This document shows positions 37,389 through 47,357 of a stretch of 64,000 nt of DNA, in pieces; within the stretch, counting starts at the first letter, position 1; the number at the start of each line of letters is the position of its first letter. This stretch comes from Atlantibacter hermannii. GTDB taxonomy: Bacteria; Pseudomonadota; Gammaproteobacteria; Enterobacterales; Enterobacteriaceae. The notes below the pieces were generated by a model. That model did no database searches. It was given only the letters and a program-made list of their open reading frames with translations, and had not been told where the DNA came from. The stretch is taken from NCBI GenBank assembly GCA_900635495.1, contig LR134136.1:992001-1056000 (forward strand), written 5' to 3'. Position numbers and translations under genes: made by a program.

Positions 37389-38506
37389 AAGGGTTTGCAG
37401 GGATCGTCATGCTGATACTGAGCGCGGCAGCGCCGCTTTATGCGGCGTTGCCGTTGCCGCTAAACCTGTCGACGAACACCGTTGCGCCCCCCGTCAGGGC
37501 GTGGCCGGTGATGCCGCCGCTGGCGGAGCCTAAAGGGTTGCGTCCCTGTTGCGCCTTCGGCTACGACCTGCGTGCCGACGTGTTTGGCCTGCCCGTGCCG
37601 GTGTATCAGTTGAATAATGTCGTTGAAGTAAACGGACTGGGATGGCACCAGTATAACGACAGCGCGCTGGCAGGGCTGGCGAATCTGACCGGTCTCAGCC
37701 GCGAGAATAACGGCATCGTCTATACCACACGGGGCGGATTTATCGACACCGCGCATGTGCGCGATACGGCAGATATGACGCTGTACATTTTCACCCATTT
37801 GCAGGCGCGGTTAGGGCAGGCCTTTACGTTGCAACCCGGCGCTGAACTGGCGGAGCGCCGCCTGGTGTTCCGGCGCTTTACGCCGCCGACGCGGCCGGAA
37901 GCGCGCTATCTGCTTGCGACCTGGCTGGCGGCACATCTGGCGTTTAACATGGCGGAGTGGCATGAAATCGCCCAGGGATATGGGTTCGAATCGGTCCCGG
38001 GCTTCTCTGAGGCCGTCTCGGCCTTTTCGCCGGAAGATCTCTATTCCAATCTGTTAGGGGCAAGGCTGGCGGCGGCGCTGATCCTCAACGGGCAGGCCCA
38101 AAACAGGAGCATGTACGAAGTGGCAATGACCGCCGCGCTGGCGCAGGCATTACGCGAGCTGGGTGCCCGGCCCGCACGTATCACGAGGTTTCAGTTCGAT
38201 ATGCTGGATGGCCGCTGGTGGAACAGTCAGCGACGGGTGCCGGAAAAATATCTGGTGCTGCGGCGTAATTATCAAATGGGCGACAGCCGGGTGGCGACGC
38301 CCGTTCCGGGAGAGCAGACGCCGCCGCTTCGCCTGACGCTGCCGCACGCCTGGCAGGGTTACCGCTTCTCCTCGGCTGGCGCGTTACAGCTGTGGCCGGG
38401 TGGTGATATGGCGCAACTGCCGCCGCCGCAACACTATTACACGGAACAAGACTTCGCCCGTCTGGCGGCCTTTGCCAGCGCCCGGGATAACCCGCCAGTC
38501 AGGTAG
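37385..38506 (+). CDS. DUF4056 exported protein
   Basis: 373 residues with a signal peptide (MKGFAGIVMLILSAAAPLYA). It has the strongly conserved DUF4056 blocks: GYDLRADVFGLPVPVYQL, NNVVEVNGLGWHQYND, GGFIDTAHVRDTADM and WHEIAQGYGFES. The two His-containing blocks (DTAHVRD and EWHEIAQ) could hold a metal or catalytic site, though no activity is known to me. Last of the five-gene cluster, whose genes overlap or nearly touch apart from one 225-base gap after the second. Confidence 0.8.
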   Translation: MKGFAGIVMLILSAAAPLYAALPLPLNLSTNTVAPPVRAWPVMPPLAEPKGLRPCCAFGYDLRADVFGLPVPVYQLNNVVEVNGLGWHQYNDSALAGLANLTGLSRENNGIVYTTRGGFIDTAHVRDTADMTLYIFTHLQARLGQAFTLQPGAELAERRLVFRRFTPPTRPEARYLLATWLAAHLAFNMAEWHEIAQGYGFESVPGFSEAVSAFSPEDLYSNLLGARLAAALILNGQAQNRSMYEVAMTAALAQALRELGARPARITRFQFDMLDGRWWNSQRRVPEKYLVLRRNYQMGDSRVATPVPGEQTPPLRLTLPHAWQGYRFSSAGALQLWPGGDMAQLPPPQHYYTEQDFARLAAFASARDNPPVR

Positions 38507-38885
38507 CCGTGCGGCAGGCAAAACCCCCACAGACGAGAAGCCGTTCATTTTTTTAGAAAAAAATATTCGCCTTATTAACCCTTTCATCTTATTCACTTCC
38601 CGGCCTGATTTACCACGCCCGCCCGGATGCGGCTTTATGCGCCTCACCCTTCACTTTTCATCCCATGGTCTATGATTGATTTTCGTATGGAACCTGATGT
38701 CACGGTAACTGGAGACCGTTTCAATCCCCCTCTCTTTACGGCGTCGACATCTTCAGGCCCCCCTGAGGACGCGTAGCCCGTGGTGGCATTCAGGACTGAT
38801 TTTCGCGTTTAAGCTACTGGAGCTCGCCCCGGCGACGAACGCGCGAGGGCGTGCATTGCTCACTTTCGGGTTAAACGAGGCAAGT
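38507..38885 (+). other. intergenic leader of treZYX
   Basis: About 380 bases with no convincing gene. It must hold the promoter of the trehalose cluster. TCTATGATTG near 38668 could be a -10 box of the sigma-S kind, which would fit a stress-induced trehalose pathway, but this is weak. Confidence 0.35.
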
Positions 38886-40670
38886 ATGGGATCCAAAACA
38901 TTTGTTAAAAGCTGGGGCAGTGAGTTTGTAACGGATAGCGCAGTGCGCTTTCGCCTGTGGGCACCGGGGCAGGACAGCATCACGCTGCGGCTCAATGGCC
39001 AGGATCAACCGATGAAGGCCGACGATGACGGCTGGTTTGAACTTGAAGCGACCGGCGTATCACCCGGCGCAGAGTACCAGTTTGTGCTGGCTGACGGCAT
39101 GGCAGTCCCCGATCCGGCTTCACGGGCGCAAAAAGCGGACGTCAATGGCCCGTCACTGGTGATCAATCCTGACCAGTATGCCTGGCAAAATACCGGCTGG
39201 CAGGGGCGTCCCTGGGAAGAAACCGTGGTGTACGAGATGCACTTCGGCACCTTTACCCCGGAGGGCACCTACCGCTCGGCGATTGAAAAGCTGCCGTATC
39301 TGGCTGAGCTCGGCATCACCATGATCGAAGTGCTTCCGGTCTCGCAGTTCGGCGGCAATCGCGGCTGGGGCTATGATGGCGTACTGCTCTACGCGCCGCA
39401 TTCCGCCTACGGCACGCCCGATGATTTTAAAGCCTTTGTCGATGCCGCTCACGGCTACGGCCTGTCGGTGGTGCTGGATATCGTGCTTAACCACTTTGGC
39501 CCGGAAGGCAACTATTTGCCGCTGCTGGCACCGGATTTCTTCCACAAAGAGCGCATGACGCCCTGGGGACTGGGCATCGCCTATGACGTTGACGCGGTAC
39601 GCCGTTATATCGTTGAAGCGCCGCTCTACTGGCTGAAGGAGTATCACCTCGACGGCCTGCGCTTCGACGCTATCGACAATATTGATGACAATGCGCAAAA
39701 GCATGTGCTGAAGGAGATCGCCGAACGCATCCGCGCGGAAATTACCGATCGCCCTGTGCATCTGACCACCGAAGACAGCCGCAATATTATCGAACTCCAC
39801 CCGCGTAATGAGGATGGCAGTACGCCGCTGTTTACCGCCGAGTGGAATGACGATTTCCACAATGCCATTCACGCCTTCGCCACCGGCGAAACCCACGCCT
39901 ATTACGAGGATTTCGCCGACCGGCCAGAGCAACATGTGGCCCGCACCCTCGCGGAAGGGTTTGCTTACCAGGGCGAACACTCCCGCCACGCGGGTAAAAC
40001 GCGCGGCGTGGACAGCACGGGCCAGCCGCCCGTCGCCTTTGTCGATTTTATTCAGAACCACGATCAGACCGGTAACCGCGCCCAGGGCGATCGCCTGATT
40101 GAACTGGCGGGCGAGGAGCGTACCAAAGTGCTGCTCGCCACGCTGTTGCTCTCGCCGCATATCCCGCTGCTGTTTATGGGCGAAGAGTATGGCGAAACCA
40201 ACCCGTTCCTGTTCTTTACCGATTTCCACGGTGATCTCGCCAAAGCGGTACGCGAAGGGCGCGCCAAAGAGTTTAAGGGCCACCACGGCCATGACGGCGA
40301 GGACGTGCCCGATCCTAACGCGGAGCAGACCTTTACCCGTTCGAAGCTCGACTGGAACCGGCGAAGCAGCGAGCAGGGCAAACAGTGGCTGGCGCTGACC
40401 CGCGAACTGCTGGCGCTGCGTCAGCAATATATCGTGCCGCTGCTGGCGACCGCTCAGGGCGCCGGGAAAGTGGTGAAAACCGCGCCGGGCTTTGTGGCAG
40501 TGAGCTGGCCGTTCCACGCAGGGACGCTGTCGATGGCGCTGAATATTGGCGAGGCCGCACAGCCGTTGCCGGACCTGCCCGGCGAGACGATTTGCGCCTG
40601 GCCTGACGTGGCAACTGACCTGCCGCAGAACGCTATTATTGTCCGTCTTGCTTCGGGAGAGGCGCACTGA
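38886..40670 (+). CDS. treZ: malto-oligosyltrehalose trehalohydrolase TreZ
   Basis: 594 residues from the ATG at 38886 (MGSKTFVKSWGSEF), preceded by GAGG. An N-terminal carbohydrate-binding fold precedes a GH13 barrel with VLDIVLNHFGPEGN, GLRFDAIDNI (nucleophile Asp), TTEDSRN (acid/base Glu) and FIQNHDQTGNR. It cuts trehalose from the end of maltooligosyltrehalose made by TreY. Its TGA overlaps the treY ATG by one base. Together they convert glycogen-derived dextrins to trehalose, usually for osmotic or desiccation tolerance. Confidence 0.95.
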   Translation: MGSKTFVKSWGSEFVTDSAVRFRLWAPGQDSITLRLNGQDQPMKADDDGWFELEATGVSPGAEYQFVLADGMAVPDPASRAQKADVNGPSLVINPDQYAWQNTGWQGRPWEETVVYEMHFGTFTPEGTYRSAIEKLPYLAELGITMIEVLPVSQFGGNRGWGYDGVLLYAPHSAYGTPDDFKAFVDAAHGYGLSVVLDIVLNHFGPEGNYLPLLAPDFFHKERMTPWGLGIAYDVDAVRRYIVEAPLYWLKEYHLDGLRFDAIDNIDDNAQKHVLKEIAERIRAEITDRPVHLTTEDSRNIIELHPRNEDGSTPLFTAEWNDDFHNAIHAFATGETHAYYEDFADRPEQHVARTLAEGFAYQGEHSRHAGKTRGVDSTGQPPVAFVDFIQNHDQTGNRAQGDRLIELAGEERTKVLLATLLLSPHIPLLFMGEEYGETNPFLFFTDFHGDLAKAVREGRAKEFKGHHGHDGEDVPDPNAEQTFTRSKLDWNRRSSEQGKQWLALTRELLALRQQYIVPLLATAQGAGKVVKTAPGFVAVSWPFHAGTLSMALNIGEAAQPLPDLPGETICAWPDVATDLPQNAIIVRLASGEAH

Positions 40671-43216
40671 TGATCCCAACCTCGACTTATCGTATTCAGT
40701 TTCGCAACGGCATGACCTTCGATCGTGCCGCCGCGCTGGTTCCTTATCTTAAGCGGCTGGGTATCAGCCATCTGTATGCCTCGCCGATATTTACCGCCAC
40801 ATCAGGATCGACCCACGGCTATGACGTCACCGACGCCAATGAAATCGATCCGTCCATCGGCGGGCGCGAAGGGTTCGACCGCATGGCGAAAACCCTTAAA
40901 GAGGCCGGACTGGGGCTGATTCTGGATATCGTGCCGAATCACATGGCCACCTCGCTGGAAAATGGCTGGTGGCGTGATGTGATCGAGCATGGCGAAAACA
41001 GCCGCTACGCCCGGCATTTCGATATAGACTGGACGCGCCGTCTGACCCTGCCGTTCCTCGGCGATACCTTCGAGGCGGTCCTGGAGAATGGCGACATCAG
41101 CATTAAGCCTGATCCGAAAACCGGTAAACCCACGCTAGCCTACTTCGAAAACTATTATCCGCTGACGCCGGAGAGCTGGCAGGGCCGCGAAGCGGAAGTG
41201 CTGAACCTCACCGATAAGGCGGCCATCGCAGATCTGCATGCACGCCAGCCGTATCGCCTGATGTCCTGGCGGGATGCGCCGCGTGAGCTATCGTTCCGCC
41301 GCTTCTTTGAAGTCACCGGGCTGGTGGGGATGCGCGTCGAAGACGAGGCGGTGTTTCAGGATACGCATCGGCTGATCCTTGAACTGGTGCGCTCCGGCGC
41401 GGTGGACGGGTTGCGCATCGACCATGTCGACGGGCTTGCCGATCCGAAAAGCTACGTGGAAAAACTGCGCCAGGAAGCGGGGCCGGATTGCTATATCACC
41501 GTGGAAAAAATCCTCGGCAAGGGTGAGCATCTGCCCGAAGAGTGGCCGATTTCCGGCACCACCGGGTACGAATTTATCGCCTCACTGTCTGAAGTGCTGG
41601 TGGATGACGAGCAGATCGATCAACTGCGCCAGGTTTATGAAGGCGTGGTGGGCAAGCCGGTGGATATGAAAGCCGAACTGCGTGACGCTAAACTGTTGAT
41701 GGTGGATCGTAATTTCGAAGGGGAATTTACCCGGCTGCTTAACCTCGCGGTGAACATTGCCGAGACTGAAGGCGTGGCGCTGGACGAGCCCACCCTGCGG
41801 GCGGCATTGCGCGAACTGCTGATCGCCTTCCCGGTGTATCGCACCTACGGCACGCTTCAGGGCTTGCCTGCAGAAGGGCAGGCACTGCTGGCGAAGATCG
41901 TCAACAAAGTGAAAGCCAGCGAGTTTGCGCCGGACCCGGCGGCGCTCGATTTCCTGACCCGCGTCCTGCATGGCGACGTGAATACGGACGCATCGAAAAC
42001 TGCCGGAGAATTCCGTACCCGTTTCCAGCAGTTAACGGGCCCGCTGATGGCGAAATCGGTGGAGGACACCCTGTTCTTCCGCCAGAACATGGGGCTGGCG
42101 CTTAATGAAGTGGGCGCTGAGCCGGTGCAACGTGCCTTCTCGCTGGAACGCTTCCATAACGAGATGAAAACCCGACTGGCGCGCCAGCCGGATGCCATTT
42201 CCAGCACCTCGACCCACGACACCAAGCGCGGCGAAGACGCCCGCGCCCGACTGTATACGCTCACCGAAGCGCCGCAAATCTGGGATGAATGTGTGGCCCG
42301 CTGGCGGCAGATGAACCAGACCAAAGTGGTGTTCCTGAACGACGGCACCGCACCGCGCGGTGTGGATACCTGGATGCTCTACCAGGCGCTGGCAGGCGCA
42401 TGGCCCGCCACACTGCACCCGCAGGATGAAGCGGGCATCAACGAACTGAGAGAGCGCTTCCTGGGGTTTGTCGAAAAAGCGCTGCGCGAAGCCAAGCTGC
42501 GTACCGACTGGGTCGACAGTAACGAAGCCTATGAGAGCGCCGTACTGGATTACGCCCGGCATATGCTGGACCCGGCGAATCAAACTTTCCTGCAGGATTT
42601 CTGCGACGGGTTGCAGCCGTTTATCCGTGCGGGCCTGGTCAACAGCCTGACCCAGACGGTTATCAAACTGGCGGCACCGGGCGTACCGGATATCTATCAG
42701 GGCAGCGAGGCGCTCAACTTCAGCCTGGTGGACCCGGACAACCGCCGTGAACCGGCGTTCGACACCCTGGAACGCATGCTGGAAGAGCATGAACTGCCGA
42801 ACTTCAGCCGGGAGGAAAACTGGCTGAGCGGCCAGGTGAAGCAGCGGGTTATTGCTTATGTCCTGCGTTTGCGCCAGCAGAAGCCTGCGCTGTTCCGCCG
42901 TGGCGACTATGTACCGCTCGCGGCGACCGGCAAACGGGCAGATAACGTTATCGCGTTTGCCCGCGTGCAGGACGACGACGCGCTGATTGTTATCGCGCCG
43001 CGCCTGGTGTTTGGCGTGCTGCACGGCGGGCTGGAACTGCCCCATACCGAACTCTGGACGGCGACGGAAATACCGTTGCCGGAACGGCTGGCGCATGGCC
43101 GCTATCGCGACATGCTGAGCGGCAAAGAGATAGTACTGACTGACCGAATCGATCTGAATTCAGTCGATTCCTGTTCTGCCGTGTTGCTGCAACGGGTTAA
43201 TTCTTCCCAAAGCTAA
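40670..43216 (+). CDS. treY: malto-oligosyltrehalose synthase TreY
   Basis: 848 residues. A GH13 enzyme that turns the reducing end of maltodextrins into a trehalose unit. Visible: TSTYRIQFRNGMTF, DIVPNHMAT, GLRIDHVDGL (nucleophile), YITVEKILG (acid/base) and SSTSTHDTKRGED. The start overlaps treZ by one base (TGATG), so translation is coupled. Length is in the usual range for proteobacterial TreY. Intact. Confidence 0.96.
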   Translation: MIPTSTYRIQFRNGMTFDRAAALVPYLKRLGISHLYASPIFTATSGSTHGYDVTDANEIDPSIGGREGFDRMAKTLKEAGLGLILDIVPNHMATSLENGWWRDVIEHGENSRYARHFDIDWTRRLTLPFLGDTFEAVLENGDISIKPDPKTGKPTLAYFENYYPLTPESWQGREAEVLNLTDKAAIADLHARQPYRLMSWRDAPRELSFRRFFEVTGLVGMRVEDEAVFQDTHRLILELVRSGAVDGLRIDHVDGLADPKSYVEKLRQEAGPDCYITVEKILGKGEHLPEEWPISGTTGYEFIASLSEVLVDDEQIDQLRQVYEGVVGKPVDMKAELRDAKLLMVDRNFEGEFTRLLNLAVNIAETEGVALDEPTLRAALRELLIAFPVYRTYGTLQGLPAEGQALLAKIVNKVKASEFAPDPAALDFLTRVLHGDVNTDASKTAGEFRTRFQQLTGPLMAKSVEDTLFFRQNMGLALNEVGAEPVQRAFSLERFHNEMKTRLARQPDAISSTSTHDTKRGEDARARLYTLTEAPQIWDECVARWRQMNQTKVVFLNDGTAPRGVDTWMLYQALAGAWPATLHPQDEAGINELRERFLGFVEKALREAKLRTDWVDSNEAYESAVLDYARHMLDPANQTFLQDFCDGLQPFIRAGLVNSLTQTVIKLAAPGVPDIYQGSEALNFSLVDPDNRREPAFDTLERMLEEHELPNFSREENWLSGQVKQRVIAYVLRLRQQKPALFRRGDYVPLAATGKRADNVIAFARVQDDDALIVIAPRLVFGVLHGGLELPHTELWTATEIPLPERLAHGRYRDMLSGKEIVLTDRIDLNSVDSCSAVLLQRVNSSQS

Positions 43217-43266
43217 AACGTTAACTGCTGCAATTGCTGAAATTTCTGTTTTATAGAGAGGGATTT

Positions 43267-45342
43267 ATGTCTACAGGCCAGCCTTTTGAAATTCTGGCGG
43301 GGAGCAGTCACCAGCTCGGCGCGAACTACGATGGGGAAGGCGTGAATTTTGCGCTTTTCTCTGCCCATGCGGAACGCGTTGAGCTGTGCCTTTTTGACCC
43401 GACAGGCAAGACCGAAATTGCCCGTTTAGAACTACCGGAATATACCCATGAAATCTGGCATGGCTATGTGCCAGGCCTTAAGCCGGGCGCGCTGTATGGC
43501 TTCCGTGTCCATGGACCTTACGATCCGGAGAACGGCCATCGCTTCAACCCCAATAAGCTGTTGATCGATCCCTATGCCCGCGATCTGGCGGGCGACATTG
43601 CGTGGAACGACGCTCATTTTGCTTACGATCTGTATCACGAAGATAAAGATCTCACGTATGACGAGCGTGACAGTGCGCCGTTTACCCCGAAGTGCCGGGT
43701 CATCGATCCGCGGGAGTTTGACTGGCAGGACCAGAACCGGCCTACGATCCCGTGGCCGAATACGGTTATCTATGAAACCCACGTTAAAGGTTTTACCCAG
43801 CTCAACCCCGCGTTGCCCAAAGAGCTGCGTGGCACCTATGAGGGCATGAGTCATCAGGCCACCGTGGAGTACATCAAAAGCCTGGGCATTACGTCGGTGG
43901 AACTGCTGCCGGTGCACTGGTTTCCGGACGATCAGCACCTGCTCGATAAGGGCCTGAAAAACTTCTGGGGTTATAACTCACTGGGCTTTTTCGCCCCGGC
44001 TTCGCGCTATTTTGGACCGCGTGGTATCCAGGGCTTCCGCGATATGGTACGCACCTTTCATGATGCCGGGATCGAAGTGATCCTGGATGTGGTTTACAAC
44101 CATACCGCCGAAGGTAACGAACTCGGCCCAACGCTGTCGTTTAAGGGCATCGATAACTTCTCTTATTACCGCACCATGCCCGATCAGCACCGGTATTACA
44201 TCAACGATACCGGGACCGGGAATACGGTGAATACCTCGCACCCTAGAGTATTGCAGATGGTGATGGATTCCCTGCGCTACTGGGTGGATTCGATGCATAT
44301 CGACGGTTTTCGCTTCGATCTGGGGACCATCCTGGGGCGTGAGCCGGAGGGCTTTGACCAGCGCGGCGGCTTTTTTGACGCCATTACGCAGGACCCGACC
44401 CTGTCCCGCCTGAAACTGATTGGCGAGCCGTGGGATATCGGCCCCGGCGGCTACCAGGTCGGCGGTTTCCCGCCGGGTTGGGCGGAATGGAACGATAAGT
44501 ACCGCGACACGGTGCGTGAATACTGGAAGGGCGACAACGTTTCCACCGATTTCGCCGCGCGTCTGCTTGGGTCCGGCGATCTCTACGATCAGCGTGGCCG
44601 CCGCCCCTGGGCCAGCGTCAACTTCATTACTGCCCATGACGGCTTCACCCTGAACGATCTGGTGTCGTATAACGAGAAGCACAACGAGTCCAACGGCGAA
44701 GACAATAACGACGGGCATAACGATAACCGCTCGTACAACTACGGCGCGGAAGGCCCCACCGAGGACGAAGGCATCAATGCGGTGCGCGATCGCCAGAAAC
44801 GCAACTTTCTCGCCACGCTGTTTTTCTCCCACGGCACGCCAATGCTGCTGGCGGGGACGAATTTGGCCGCAGCCAGATGGGCAACAACAACGGCTACTGT
44901 CAGGACAGCGAAATCTCCTGGGTTCACTGGGAAAACCTGCCTCCGTCCAGCGAGGCGCTGCGCGAGTTCACGCGCCATATCATCAAACTGCGCGCCGAAC
45001 AGCCGCTGCTGCGCCGCGATAGCTGGCGCGACGGCATGGTGATCGAATGGTTTAACGCCGGCGGCGGCCCGCAGCAGCCGGAGCAGTGGGATGAAGGCTC
45101 GACGCTGGGCGTGTACATCGGCCGTACCGATTTTCAGGAAGAAGAGGGCATCTGGCACGATATCCTGATGCTGTTCAACCCGTTCGAAGGCAATGTGCCG
45201 TTCCGCATCCCGCAGTTTGGCGAAGGCGGTTGGGTGCTGGAGCTGAGTACGTCCGAGACGGTGAAACCGGGCCTGGGTGATCACGAAAGAGAAGGATTTT
45301 GAACTGGAAGGCCGCAGCATGGTGTTATTCAGAAGGCCGTAA
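43267..45342 (+). pseudogene. glgX: glycogen debranching enzyme GlgX/TreX, two compensating frameshifts
   Basis: About 691 codons from the ATG at 43267, after AGAGAGGG. GH13 isoamylase motifs are intact: DVVYNHTAEG, GFRFDLGTIL, LIGEPWDIG and FITAHDGFTL. It trims alpha-1,6 branches of glycogen, feeding linear chains to TreY and TreZ. One G is missing at GGGG 44853-44856 (expected reading LLAGDEFGRSQMGNNNG) and one G is extra at GGG 45275-45277 (expected GLVITKEKDFELEGRS), so the frame is shifted in between and returns for the last ~22 codons, ending VLFRRP. Two opposite slips in runs of G suggest sequence error rather than loss. Confidence 0.88.
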
Positions 45343-45351
45343 AGCATTACT

Positions 45352-45377
45352 AAAAAGCCCGCCGAAGCGGGCTTTTT
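45352..45377. terminator. bidirectional terminator between glgX and yicL-like gene
   Basis: AAAAAGCCCGC-CGAA-GCGGGCTTTTT: an 11-pair stem with A-run and T-run, serving both converging genes. Confidence 0.88.
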
Positions 45378-45378
45378 T

Positions 45379-46281
45379 TTACCCCACTCGCGCCTTCCTG
45401 CGAGAATCCATAGAGATCAGCGCCACGGAGGACACAATCAACAGCGTGCCCAGCCAGTCCGGAAAGGTAAAGGTGACCCCTAACAGCGCCAGCGACAGCA
45501 ACGCACTGCTCAGGGGTTCCGCGCAGCTCAGGATACTCGCCTTCGGGCCGCCAATCAGCTGAGCGCCTTTCAGGTAAATACTGAAGGTGAGGGCAGTGCC
45601 GACCACCACCAGATAGAAAAACGCCATCAGCACATGCGTATTGATGATAACGCCACTGTGTGCGCCCGAATAAAACGGCAGCAGCGCCGCGCCGCCAGTC
45701 ACCATGCTCCAGCCGACAATGGGCAGCGTACCGTACTTGGCGATCAGTGCTGACGGATACGTGGTGTAAAACGCGGCGGCAAACGCGGAGGCGATGCCCC
45801 AGAATAACGCGGCTTTTGATATCGACAGCGACGTCGGGTTGCCGTGGGTCACCAGCAGATACGTACCGATAAGCGATGTCGCAACCGCCATTATCACATA
45901 GCGTGACGGGCGTTTCTTGAGAATGGCGGCGAACCACATCACGATAATGGTCGGTGACAGGAATTGCAAAATGGTGGCCGTCGCGGCGTTGGATTTTTCG
46001 ATAGCCACCAGAAAGGTCAACTGCACCAGCAGCGCGCCGACCAGGGAAAAGATGATCAGGCTGATGGCGTCACGGCGAACGGTAAACATCGCGAAGATCT
46101 TATCGCCCTGCATAAAGGAGAGCGTCAACAGAATGAACCCGCTAAACAGCAGACGGATCATCGTTAAAAACGGCGCGGATATCTGGCTTTGCTCCATGAT
46201 GTACTGCGCGGCCACGCCGGAACTTCCCCAGCATATCGCGGCCAGCAGCACATAAAGTATCCCTTTTTTGGTGTAACTCAT
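45379..46281 (-). CDS. yicL: EamA/DMT-family inner-membrane transporter, YicL-like
   Basis: 300 residues from the ATG at 46281 (MSYTKKGILYVLLAAICWG). Ten hydrophobic helices in two EamA repeats, with WGSSGVAAQYIMEQS, EKSNAATATILQFLSPTII and GGPKASILSCAEPLSSALL nearly the same as E. coli YicL. These are metabolite exporters of unknown substrate. Divergent from nanR, with a 162-base gap between them. Confidence 0.85.
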   Translation of the reverse strand: MSYTKKGILYVLLAAICWGSSGVAAQYIMEQSQISAPFLTMIRLLFSGFILLTLSFMQGDKIFAMFTVRRDAISLIIFSLVGALLVQLTFLVAIEKSNAATATILQFLSPTIIVMWFAAILKKRPSRYVIMAVATSLIGTYLLVTHGNPTSLSISKAALFWGIASAFAAAFYTTYPSALIAKYGTLPIVGWSMVTGGAALLPFYSGAHSGVIINTHVLMAFFYLVVVGTALTFSIYLKGAQLIGGPKASILSCAEPLSSALLSLALLGVTFTFPDWLGTLLIVSSVALISMDSRRKARVG

Positions 46282-46443
46282 TACTGTCCCGGTGGTTGTG
46301 ATGTGTAAGCGACAACAGAATAACACAGAAATTTTCAACGCCGCCTGAAGCGCCGGGCTGCCGCCTTTCGCTACACTTTTAAAACCATGCTATGATGCGT
46401 TTTTATCCATAACTCCCTGTCACGGCTCATTAATACGACGTTT

Positions 46444-47236
46444 ATGAAAGATACCGGCGATCGATCCTCAAAAGACACTTCCCATACCATTGGCAGCGCA
46501 TTGCGCCGTCGCCCGCTGGCGCGGGTGAAACTGTCTGAAATGGTGGAAGAAGAGCTGGAGCAGATGATCCGCCGCCGCGAGTTTTCCGAAGGGGAGCAAC
46601 TGCCTTCCGAACGCGAATTAATGACGTTTTTCAACGTTGGCCGTCCTTCGGTGCGTGAAGCGCTGGCGGCGTTGAAACGCAAAGGGCTGGTGCAAATTAA
46701 TAACGGCGAGCGCGCACGCGTTTCACGCCCTTCCGCAGATACCATCATCAGCGAACTTTCCGGCATGGCGAAAGATTTTCTGGCGCATCCCGAAGGCATC
46801 GGCCATTTTGAGCAACTGCGACTGTTCTTTGAATCCAGCCTGGTGCGTCATGCGGCGGAACATGCCACCGATCAGCAGGTCGAACGGCTGGCGAAAGCGC
46901 TGGAACTTAACAGCCAGTCGCTGGATGACAAACGCCGCGTTTATCCGTTCAGACGTCGAATTCCACCGCGTGCTGGCGGAAATTCCCGGCAATCCGATCT
47001 TTATGGCGATCCACGTCGCCCTTCTCGACTGGCTTATCGCGGCGCGCCCGGCGGTGCCCGACGAGGAGTTGCATGAGCATAATAACGTGAGCTATCAACA
47101 GCATATCGTTATTGTCGAGGCGATCCGCAACCGCGATCCTGACGCGGCGGATCGTGCGCTGCACGCCCATCTCAACAGCGTTTTCGCTGCCCGTCATGCC
47201 TATGAGCAAAAGAAGCGATCCCGTAAGAAAGCGTAA
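46444..47236 (+). pseudogene. nanR: sialic acid repressor NanR (GntR/FadR type), one frameshift
   Basis: About 263 codons. GntR HTH (EGEQLPSERELMTFFNVGRPSV), then a FCD effector domain ending in EQKKRSRKKA. It represses the nan genes and is released by N-acetylneuraminate. The frame is broken by an extra A in AAA 46930-46932; with two the sequence reads DDNAAFIRSDVEFHRVLAEIPGN, almost the same as E. coli NanR. The conservation on both sides suggests a working gene and a sequence error, but a real loss would leave nan genes constitutive. Confidence 0.88.
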
Positions 47237-47300
47237 CGATCGTTTAGTGACCCCGATCTCATAATGAATTTTTGCCTCAGAAGTGGTGCTTTTTCGTTCT

Positions 47301-47323
47301 GGTATAACAGGTATAAAGGTATA
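47301..47323 (+). promoter_or_regulatory. NanR operator, three GGTATA repeats
   Basis: GGTATA at 47301-47306, 47310-47315 and 47318-47323. Three tandem copies of this hexamer are the known E. coli NanR site. It lies 34 bases before nanA, where the promoter should be. Confidence 0.9.
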
Positions 47324-47357
47324 TAGTTACGTCACATTCATCATTCATGAGGTTTCT

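Noticed and set aside
39153..40679. 508-codon open frame on the minus strand opposite treZ
   Set aside because: It is the antisense shadow of treZ; long antisense frames are usual in GC-rich coding DNA, and it has no ribosome-binding site or recognisable domain.
42032..43096. 354-codon minus-strand frame opposite treY
   Set aside because: Antisense of an intact GH13 gene; no family features.
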